Assembly (NCBI GenBank): GCA_963771025.1
Contig: CAVYRL010000004.1
Span: forward strand, 124,001-188,000
Direction: 5' to 3'
From: Miltoncostaea sp963771025
GTDB taxonomy: Bacteria; Actinomycetota; Thermoleophilia; Miltoncostaeales; Miltoncostaeaceae
Length of the DNA stretch: 64,000 nt
Shown in pieces: positions 1-6,017 of the stretch. Below the pieces are notes generated by a model. It did not search any database. It had not been told where the DNA came from and worked only from the letters and a program-made list of their open reading frames with translations. Position 1 is the first letter of the stretch, and every line of letters begins with the position of its first letter. The translations under genes were made by a program, and so were the position numbers.

Positions 1-31
1 AAGAGGTCGCCCTGGGGCGGTCCCTTGGCCA

Positions 32-1198
32 TCAGGCGGACACCCGCGCCCAGGTGTGCGCCTCGGGCAGCAGAAGGGCGAGGCCGCCGGCGACCACCGG
101 GAGCATGGCGATGCACCACAGCGCGGCGTCCCGGCCGGCCGTGTCGGCGATCACCCCGAACAGCGCGAGCCCGGGCGCGGCGGAGCCGATCGCTCCGAAG
201 CCGATCATGAGGCCGGCCGCCAGGGCGAGCCGTCCGGGGAGGTACTCCTGGCCCATCATCACGGTGACCGAGAAGGATGACAGCAACACGAAGCCGACGA
301 GCGCGAACGCGACGACCGACGGCCATCCGTCGGCCACAAGGGCCACCGCCGCGAGCGGCGTCGCGACCGGCAGGCTCCGCACCAGCAGCCGGCGGCCGCC
401 CACGCGGTCGGCGGCCACGGCGCCGGCCACGGTGCCGACGGCTCCGGCGCCCGAGAAGGCGGCCACGGCGAGCCCCGCCTGCTGGTCCGAGAACGCGCGG
501 TCGTCGACGAGCAGCAGCGGGAACAGGGCCAGCAGGCCGAACTGGGTCCAGGTGCGCAGGCTGGTCACGATCAGCAGGAGGCTGATCGCCCCGGCGCGCG
601 CCGGAGGGGGCGCAGGAGCCGCGGGGTCGGCGGCCGGCACCTCCACCGTCAGGTCGCGGCGTGCGAGGTGCAGCCAGAGGACGACCACCGCGCCCGGCAC
701 GAGAAAGACCAGGGTCGCCCGGGCTCCGAGCGCCGGGATCGCGAGCGCCGCGAGCAGCGGGCCCACGGCGAAGCCGCCGTTGCCGCCGACCATGAACCAC
801 GCGAGGCCGGTGGCGGGCCGGCCGCCGGAGAGCCGGTTGGCCACCCGCGCGGCCTCGGGGTGGAAGGCCGCAACGCCCAGCCCCGAGCCCGCGATGCAGG
901 CGACGACACCGGCATAGCCGCCCGCGAGCCCCGCCAGCGCGAGGCCGACCGTGGCGACCGCCACTCCGCCCCACAGGAAGGCCGGCGTCGCGCGACGGTC
1001 CGCGAGGACCCCGAAGAGGGGTTGGGTCGCCGACGAGACCAGCAGGGAGACGGCGAGGATCATGCTCGCCCGCAGATCCGAGAGCCCGTAGAGGGCAGTG
1101 AACACCGGCAGCATCGCCGGCACCGCGCCGACGGTCGCGTCGATCATGAAGTGGCCGCCCGCCAGGCGCGTCAGCCCCGCGCGGTCCATCTCCGCCAC
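32..1198 (-). CDS. MFS transporter, fosmidomycin-resistance (Fsr)-like
   Basis: A 388-residue integral membrane protein with about twelve hydrophobic segments and almost no soluble part, as expected for a major facilitator superfamily exporter. The N-terminal helix (residues 16-31) begins His-Phe-Met-Ile-Asp and runs into a Gly/Ala-rich stretch, which recalls Fsr-type drug exporters. A motif-A-like loop, GVLADRR at residues 63-69, follows the second helix. Start is either GTG at 1198 or ATG at 1189; neither has a strong ribosome site. It stands alone on the minus strand. The substrate cannot be read from sequence; fosmidomycin or other small hydrophilic compounds are only a family guess. Confidence 0.8.
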   Translation of the reverse strand: MAEMDRAGLTRLAGGHFMIDATVGAVPAMLPVFTALYGLSDLRASMILAVSLLVSSATQPLFGVLADRRATPAFLWGGVAVATVGLALAGLAGGYAGVVACIAGSGLGVAAFHPEAARVANRLSGGRPATGLAWFMVGGNGGFAVGPLLAALAIPALGARATLVFLVPGAVVVLWLHLARRDLTVEVPAADPAAPAPPPARAGAISLLLIVTSLRTWTQFGLLALFPLLLVDDRAFSDQQAGLAVAAFSGAGAVGTVAGAVAADRVGGRRLLVRSLPVATPLAAVALVADGWPSVVAFALVGFVLLSSFSVTVMMGQEYLPGRLALAAGLMIGFGAIGSAAPGLALFGVIADTAGRDAALWCIAMLPVVAGGLALLLPEAHTWARVSA

Positions 1199-1225
1199 CG
1201 CCTACTCCACTACTCTCGGCGGCAG

Positions 1226-1447
1226 ATGCCGGGCGGACGCGAGATCACGGGACGCGATGTCCATGCCGCCCTCCGCGAGTTCGGCGGCGGCGCGGGGGAT
1301 CAGGCCGCACTGCGGGCGGCGGTGTCGCCGTGGTCGACGTTCGCGAGCTACGAGGATCTCGCGCGGGCCTGCCCGCCCGAGAGCATCGGCCTCAGCTCAG
1401 GCGCGTACGCCGCCATCTTCTCGCCCCTGTTCGGGGAGTTCGAGTGA
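1226..1447 (+). CDS. small hypothetical protein (73 aa)
   Basis: A short reading frame starting at ATG 1226, 27 bases after the divergent MFS start. The peptide has balanced composition (SYEDLARACP, SSGAYAAIFSP) rather than the Arg/Pro-rich look of shadow frames, which is why it is listed. Its last 51 bases run antisense to the end of the membrane protein on the minus strand, a tail-to-tail overlap. No domain is recognised and there is no signal peptide or membrane helix. It may equally be a chance open frame. Confidence 0.35.
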   Translation: MPGGREITGRDVHAALREFGGGAGDQAALRAAVSPWSTFASYEDLARACPPESIGLSSGAYAAIFSPLFGEFE

Positions 1448-2035
1448 GGGGGGGCCGCCCATGTCGACGTCCTCGAGGGCATTCTCGAGGTCCTGGCCCC
1501 GGGGGATCCACCACTTCGCGTTGTCGATCAGGCTGTAGCAGCGGGATCCCATGATCCCGAAGCCGAGCGAGGCGACGGCGAACGACACGACGGTCGACGT
1601 GCCGAAGCCCGATCCGAAGGCCCCCAGCGACTCGTCGAGGTGATTCGACGCGAACGGCGGGTAGATCAGGCCCACCGCGAGGAACGTCATCGCCGAGAGC
1701 GCGAGCCCCTGCACCAGCCACCCACGCCGGACGAGGGGCACGATCGCGGAGTGCAACACCATCATGAGGATCGCGAGCCCCATGGTCGTGATCAGCCCCC
1801 GCGGGGCGGCGGGATCGCCGATCACGCCGAGCGCCGACCGGCCCGTCACGCTCGCCGGGTCGCCTCCCAGCACGATCGCGCCCAGCGTGTGGTTGAAGTC
1901 CAGCGAGGTGTGGCCGCGCCGCTCGGCCTCCTGGATCAGGATCAGGAACCCGACCCCGGCGACGAGGCCGCCGAACACCACCGCGCAGAGCCAGCGCGCG
2001 ATGCGCACGAGGCGCCCGTCGTCGCTCATGCTCAT
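1397..2035 (-). CDS. four-helix membrane protein of unknown function
   Basis: A 212-residue protein with four hydrophobic segments, near residues 13-35, 84-107, 110-130 and 150-175, and a hydrophilic, acidic C-terminal tail. Start is fixed at ATG 2035 because it overlaps the stop of the upstream zinc-ribbon gene as ATGA and has a GAGGAG ribosome site about five bases before it; an upstream in-frame start at 2068 lies inside that gene. The two genes are therefore translationally coupled and probably act together. The long loop between helices 1 and 2 (residues 36-83) would be outside or inside the membrane; topology is not clear. I do not recognise a family. Confidence 0.7.
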   Translation of the reverse strand: MSMSDDGRLVRIARWLCAVVFGGLVAGVGFLILIQEAERRGHTSLDFNHTLGAIVLGGDPASVTGRSALGVIGDPAAPRGLITTMGLAILMMVLHSAIVPLVRRGWLVQGLALSAMTFLAVGLIYPPFASNHLDESLGAFGSGFGTSTVVSFAVASLGFGIMGSRCYSLIDNAKWWIPRGQDLENALEDVDMGGPPSLELPEQGREDGGVRA

Positions 2036-2292
2036 GGCGCCTCCTCGTGTGGGTTCGCCCGCAGCCACGAGATGCGCAGGAACAGGTCACGGTCGGACAT
2101 GTCGTCCTCCAGCTCGAACCCGGTGCCGCAGAGGGGGCACGCGGTGAACGGCTGGAACTGCGGGATGCCGTCGTGGTCGGAGGTGCCGGTGGGTATCAGC
2201 AGCAGGTCGCCCCAGCACTCGGGCGTGGGGCACCGCACGCGACCGTCGATGTTCGCGAACCCGCTCTTGGGAAGAGCATCCGGCGCACTCAT
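2032..2292 (-). CDS. small zinc-ribbon-like protein (86 aa)
   Basis: A small soluble protein with two paired-cysteine motifs, CPTPEC at residues 21-26 and CPLC near residue 53, spaced like a treble-clef zinc ribbon. The zinc site is inferred from these four cysteines. It overlaps the next gene, a four-helix membrane protein, by 4 bases (ATGA). An AGGAGG-like site could not be placed firmly upstream, but GGGAGG-type purine runs lie near 2296-2302 on the plus strand, so expression signals are uncertain. The promoter must lie in the AT-rich gap up to the divergent cysteine operon. Function is unknown; small zinc ribbons often bind nucleic acid or protein partners. Confidence 0.65.
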   Translation of the reverse strand: MSAPDALPKSGFANIDGRVRCPTPECWGDLLLIPTGTSDHDGIPQFQPFTACPLCGTGFELEDDMSDRDLFLRISWLRANPHEEAP

Positions 2293-2310
2293 CGGGAGGG
2301 CATTCTTCCT

Positions 2311-2332
2311 GTGATAGTCACTACATTTGTGA
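2311..2332. promoter_or_regulatory. candidate operator: GTGA/TCAC inverted repeats
   Basis: Bases 2311-2321 form a perfect inverted repeat GTGA-TAG-TCAC. The same TCAC (2318-2321) also pairs with GTGA at 2329-2332 across a 7-base AT-rich spacer, and a further GTGA follows at 2335. The patch is unusually AT-rich for this genome and lies between two divergent transcription units (zinc-ribbon gene at 2292, rhodanese-E1 at 2436). It looks like a binding site for a dimeric regulator; which one is unknown. Confidence 0.35.
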
Positions 2333-2374
2333 AAGTGATGGATCAGCGTCCGGGGGGCCCTCGTCGCCCGCGAA

Positions 2375-2403
2375 GGTGAAAAGGTACAATCACCCGGTAG
2401 AAT
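2375..2403 (+). promoter_or_regulatory. possible promoter of the cysteine operon
   Basis: TAGAAT at 2398-2403 is a fair -10 element, 17 bases after GGTGAA (2375-2380), a weak -35. A second -10-like TACAAT lies at 2385-2390. The start codon is 33 bases downstream of TAGAAT. This is based on consensus only. Confidence 0.3.
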
Positions 2404-2435
2404 CGCTGGTTATAAGCCGCACACGGGAGTTCAGC

Positions 2436-3623
2436 ATGGCGCGTAGCTACCAGGATGTCCTCGCGTCCGCCCGCGAGCAAGTGCCGGAAGTCCAGGTCCC
2501 CGACCTGGCGGCTCGGCGCTCCGCCGGCGATTCGCCGCTCGTCATCGACGTGCGGGAGCAGAACGAGTGGGACGAGGGGCACATCCCCGGGTCGATACAC
2601 ATTCCCCGCGGCTTCCTCGAGAGCCGGATCGCGGGTGTCGCGCGCCCGGACCAGGAGGTCGTCCTCAGCTGCGCGTCGGGCAACCGCTCCCTGCTGGCCG
2701 GCATCACGCTGCGCGATATGGGCTACTCCAACGTGGAGAGCCTCGCCGGCGGGTTCCAGCGCTGGAAGCAGAGCGGCCAGGACTACACGGTGCCCCAGAC
2801 CCTCACCCCGGACCAGCGTTCGCGCTACTCGCGCCACGTCCTGATCCCCGAGATCGGCGAGGAGGGCCAGCTCAAGCTGCTCGGGTCGAAGGCGCTGCTG
2901 ATCGGCGCCGGCGGCCTCGGATCGCCCGCGGCCTTCTATCTCGCGGCGGCCGGCGTCGGCACGCTGGGGCTGGTGGACGACGACGTGGTCAACGCCAGCA
3001 ACCTCCAGCGTCAGATCATCCACACCACCGACCGCGTCGGTATGAACAAGGGCGAGTCGGCCCGGGTGGCCATCGAGGCCCTCAACCCGGATGTGAAGGT
3101 CAACGTCCACCCCTTCCGGGTCAACAAGGAGAACGTGCTCGACCTGATCGCGGACTACGACGTGATCATCGACGGCACCGACAACTTCCCGACGCGCTAC
3201 CTGATGAACGACGCGTCGCTGATGGCGCGCACGCCCCTCGTGCACGCGAGCATCCTCCGTTTCGAGGGGCACGCCTCCACGTTCATCCCGTACGACGGCC
3301 CCTGCTACCGGTGCCTCTTCCCGGAGCCCCCGCCGCCGGACATGGCGCCCTCGTGCGGCGAGGCCGGTGTGTTGGGCGTGCTCTGCGGCGTGATGGGGAA
3401 CATCATGGCCACCGAGGCCATCAAGGTGTTGCTCGGCATCGGCGAGACGCTGTCGGGCCGTCTGATGATCTACGACGCCCTGGACATGACCTTCACCGAG
3501 CTCAAGATCCGTCGCGACCCGGCCTGTCCGGCGTGCGGTCCCAGCGCCGAGCTCGGGTTCCGCGACTACGACGCCTGGTGCGCCGGCATCGGTCGCCACT
3601 CCGTGGCCGTCGCGGGCGCATGA
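2436..3623 (+). CDS. rhodanese-ThiF/MoeB (E1-like) sulfurtransferase-adenylyltransferase
   Basis: A 395-residue two-domain protein. An N-terminal rhodanese domain (about 20-120) has its catalytic Cys at 79 in the loop SCASGNRS. It is followed by an E1-like ThiF/MoeB domain (about 125-385) with the nucleotide loop GAGGLGSP, an Arg-finger-type NLQRQ segment, a conserved Cys in PSCGEAG and two zinc CxxC pairs (CYRC, CPAC). In the known actinobacterial pathway MoeZ adenylates the C-terminal Gly-Gly of CysO and its rhodanese domain supplies sulfur to give the thiocarboxylate. Here the rhodanese domain is N-terminal, not C-terminal as in mycobacterial MoeZ. Start ATG 2436 has GGGAG upstream. Its stop overlaps the CysO-CysM start (ATGA), so partner supply is coupled. 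It may also serve MoaD or ThiS. Confidence 0.9.
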   Translation: MARSYQDVLASAREQVPEVQVPDLAARRSAGDSPLVIDVREQNEWDEGHIPGSIHIPRGFLESRIAGVARPDQEVVLSCASGNRSLLAGITLRDMGYSNVESLAGGFQRWKQSGQDYTVPQTLTPDQRSRYSRHVLIPEIGEEGQLKLLGSKALLIGAGGLGSPAAFYLAAAGVGTLGLVDDDVVNASNLQRQIIHTTDRVGMNKGESARVAIEALNPDVKVNVHPFRVNKENVLDLIADYDVIIDGTDNFPTRYLMNDASLMARTPLVHASILRFEGHASTFIPYDGPCYRCLFPEPPPPDMAPSCGEAGVLGVLCGVMGNIMATEAIKVLLGIGETLSGRLMIYDALDMTFTELKIRRDPACPACGPSAELGFRDYDAWCAGIGRHSVAVAGA

Positions 3624-4849
3624 GCGTGGTGCGCATCCCCCCGGTGCTGCGTCCGGCCACCGGGGGCGAGCGGGAGATCCAGGTCGCCGGCGCGACGGTG
3701 AGCGAGGTGCTCGACGCGCTCTACGACAAACACCCCGGCGTACGGACACAGCTCCAGACGCCGGAGGGTGAGCTCCACCGGTTCGTGAACATCTATCTCA
3801 ACGATGAGGATGTCCGGCTGCTGGGCTGGCTCGACACGGCCGTCAACGACGGCGACACGCTGCTGATCCTCCCGGCCATGGCCGGCGGGGCGACCGGTCT
3901 GGCCCCGCCGCCCACCACGGCCTCGGCCGACCTGCTCGACACCGTCGGCGACACGCCGCTCGTGCAGCTCAACCACATCTCGCCCAACCCGGACGTGCGA
4001 ATCCTCGCCAAGCTCGAGAGCCACAACCCGACGGGGTCGATCAAGGACCGCACGGCGCTCTCGATGATCAACGACGCCGAGGCGCGCGGCGCGATCCGCC
4101 CGGGTGACACGATCATGGAGCCCACCTCGGGCAACACCGGCATCTCGCTGGCGATGATCTGCCGGGTGCGCGGCTACAAGCTCGTCGCCGTCATGCCCGA
4201 GAACGTGACCCCCGAGCGGCGCCAGCTGCTCACCCTGTACGGCGCCGAGATCGTCGGCACCGACGGCGAGTTCGGCTCCAACGGCGCCGTCGAGGCAGCC
4301 AAGCGCCTCTCCGCCGAGAACGGTCTGTTCATGCCGTTCCAATACGGCAACGCGGCCAATCCGCGGGCGCACTACGAGGGCACGGCCGAGGAGATCGTGC
4401 GCGACTGCCCCGAGATCGACGTGTTCGTCGCCGGGCTCGGCACCGGCGGCACGCTGATGGGCTCGTCCCGGCGGCTCAAGGAGCACCGCGCCGACATCCA
4501 GATCATCGCCTGCGAGCCCCTCCAGGGCGACCCCGTGAGCGGGCTGCGGAGCCTGGACGACGGATTCGTCCCGCCGATCCTCGACCTCGCCCGACTCGAC
4601 CGGAAGCTGCTCGTGCCCAACCGCGACGCGCTGGTCATGACCCGCCGCCTGGCGGCGGAGGAGGGCATCTTCGCGGGCGTCTCCTCGGGCGCGGTCATCC
4701 ACACCTGCATGCGGGTGGCCCAGAAGATGACCCGCGGCACCATCGTCGGCATCGTGTGCGACGGCGGGTGGAAGTACCTCTCCTCGGGCCTCTGGACCGA
4801 CGACCTGGACGAGGTCGAGGACACGCTCGACAACGGGCTCTTCTGGTAG
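3620..4849 (+). CDS. CysO-CysM fusion: sulfur-carrier protein joined to O-phosphoserine sulfhydrylase
   Basis: A 409-residue fusion. Residues 1-90 match the ubiquitin-like CysO/MoaD-ThiS fold along their length (ELHRFVNIYLND, LPAMAGG) and end in the functional Gly-Gly at 89-90. A 15-20 residue Pro/Thr/Ala linker leads into a complete CysM-type PLP enzyme (about 107-409) with the PLP Lys 142 in NPTGSIKDR, the substrate loop PTSGNTG and the phosphate loop GTGGT. In mycobacteria CysO and CysM are separate; CysO carries a C-terminal thiocarboxylate that CysM uses with O-phosphoserine to make cysteine. Here the Gly-Gly is internal, so the carrier cannot be charged unless it is cut. No stop or canonical start with a ribosome site separates the halves; the only internal ATG is codon 87. 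Adding or removing one base at the junction also gives no nearby stop, which argues against a sequencing artefact. Confidence 0.9.
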   Translation: MSVVRIPPVLRPATGGEREIQVAGATVSEVLDALYDKHPGVRTQLQTPEGELHRFVNIYLNDEDVRLLGWLDTAVNDGDTLLILPAMAGGATGLAPPPTTASADLLDTVGDTPLVQLNHISPNPDVRILAKLESHNPTGSIKDRTALSMINDAEARGAIRPGDTIMEPTSGNTGISLAMICRVRGYKLVAVMPENVTPERRQLLTLYGAEIVGTDGEFGSNGAVEAAKRLSAENGLFMPFQYGNAANPRAHYEGTAEEIVRDCPEIDVFVAGLGTGGTLMGSSRRLKEHRADIQIIACEPLQGDPVSGLRSLDDGFVPPILDLARLDRKLLVPNRDALVMTRRLAAEEGIFAGVSSGAVIHTCMRVAQKMTRGTIVGIVCDGGWKYLSSGLWTDDLDEVEDTLDNGLFW

Positions 4850-4871
4850 CGCTCTGAAGATCTCCCGGGCG

Positions 4872-5264
4872 ATGGCGCAGGAGTTGGTCGACCACGCGGT
4901 CGCCGACCTGCCCAACGAGTGCTGCGGGATGATCGCCGGCGCCGGCGGGGTCGCGACGGCCGTGCACCGCGCGACCAACAGCGAGGGCAGCCCGTTCATG
5001 TACGTCATGGACCCGCGCGAGCAGCTGCGCATCATGGACGCGATCGACAACGCCGGCGAGGATCTGCTGGCGATCTACCACTCGCATACGCGCTCTGCGG
5101 CCTACCCCTCCCGCACCGACGTGGAGCTGGCGTTCTTCCCCAGCACGCTCTATCTGATCGTGTCGATCGCTGACCGTGACGACCCCGAGATCCGGGCCTT
5201 CCGCCTCAGCCGCGGCGCCCCCGAGGGCGAGCAGATCGACGAGGAGCCGGTGGAGATCCTGTGA
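4872..5264 (+). CDS. mec: JAMM/MPN metalloprotease, Mec (CysO-cysteine peptidase) family
   Basis: A 130-residue JAB1/MPN domain protein. The metal site HSH-x7-PSRTD is present (AIYHSHTRSAAYPSRTD), with a conserved Glu in PNECCGM near the N-terminus. In the known pathway Mec is a zinc peptidase that releases cysteine from the C-terminus of the CysO-cysteine adduct. Placed 22 bases after the CysO-CysM fusion, it may also cut the fusion after Gly-Gly, as JAMM deubiquitinases do; that is inference. Family similarity seems to extend six codons upstream of ATG 4872 (Leu-Lys-Ile-Ser-Arg-Ala), so translation may start at CTG 4854. Its stop overlaps the next gene as GTGA. Confidence 0.88.
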   Translation: MAQELVDHAVADLPNECCGMIAGAGGVATAVHRATNSEGSPFMYVMDPREQLRIMDAIDNAGEDLLAIYHSHTRSAAYPSRTDVELAFFPSTLYLIVSIADRDDPEIRAFRLSRGAPEGEQIDEEPVEIL

Positions 5265-6007
5265 GGCGCCGGGCGGTGTCGAGCGCCGTGGTGGTGACCG
5301 GCGTCGCCGTCGCCCTGGGGCTGGCGGGCTGCGGGGGGTCCGACACCGTCACCGAGACCGTCACCACCGGCTCACCCGCGAGCACGGCGACCCTGACGCC
5401 CACCGCGCCCGCGAGCACCGCGTCAACCGCGCCGCCGACGACGGCCCCGACCACCACGGCCCCGCCGGGCGCGCTCAGCGAGAGCCGCGATCTGCCGCCG
5501 CAGGACGCCGTCGCCGGCGTGCGCGCCGGCACCGTCAAGACGCTGGCGACGGCCAAGCAGTTCGTCGACGCGCTCTACGCGGAGGGTGACCCGGGCAAGC
5601 CGGCGGCCCAGACGCGGTTCGAGAACGCCGGCTACGCGGGCGGCATCCTGCGCGACCAGCTCGGCGAGACGCCGGAGACGGACATCGCGCTGCTGCGCAC
5701 GTACGCGCTGGCTCTGCGCGACCCCGCCGCCGCCCAGGGGGAGGTCGATGCCGGGGCCGACGAGATCCGGCGCACCACCCAGGCCACGATCACCGACATC
5801 GATCTGCCCGACATCCCGGGCGCCCGCGGCCTGCGGGTCGAGATCGATCAGGCGGGGACCAAGGGCTCGGTCGTCTTCATCACCTTCGCCGCCGGTTCCG
5901 ACGTCTACGGCCTGCAGGGCGTCAGCAAGTCCGGCGCCGCGCTCCCGCAGGACGAGATCGTCGGGGCGGCACGCGACCTCTACGAAAAGGTCACGGCCGC
6001 CCCGTAG
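5261..6007 (+). CDS. secreted lipoprotein, Thr/Ala-rich linker
   Basis: A 248-residue lipoprotein. A basic N-terminus and hydrophobic segment end in the lipobox GLAGC, with the lipidated Cys near residue 23. A low-complexity Thr/Ser/Ala/Pro stretch follows to about residue 75, typical of a cell-wall spacer, then a compact alpha/beta domain of about 170 residues. No family is recognised. GTG 5261 overlaps the stop of the JAMM gene (GTGA), so it is the last gene of the cysteine operon by position. Whether it takes part in cysteine metabolism is unknown. Its stop is 10 bases from the end of the convergent NYN gene. Confidence 0.75.
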   Translation: MRRRAVSSAVVVTGVAVALGLAGCGGSDTVTETVTTGSPASTATLTPTAPASTASTAPPTTAPTTTAPPGALSESRDLPPQDAVAGVRAGTVKTLATAKQFVDALYAEGDPGKPAAQTRFENAGYAGGILRDQLGETPETDIALLRTYALALRDPAAAQGEVDAGADEIRRTTQATITDIDLPDIPGARGLRVEIDQAGTKGSVVFITFAAGSDVYGLQGVSKSGAALPQDEIVGAARDLYEKVTAAP

Positions 6008-6017
6008 ACCGGGGTCC

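Noticed and set aside
1392..2090. Alternative frame over the membrane protein near 1.4-2.1 kb
   Set aside because: Arg-rich with no hydrophobic pattern; the frame from 2035 has clear helices and an ATGA overlap with its neighbour.
3878..3880. Internal ATG (codon 87 of the fusion) as a separate CysM start
   Set aside because: No ribosome site precedes it and it lies inside the conserved carrier C-terminus; kept only as an alternative.
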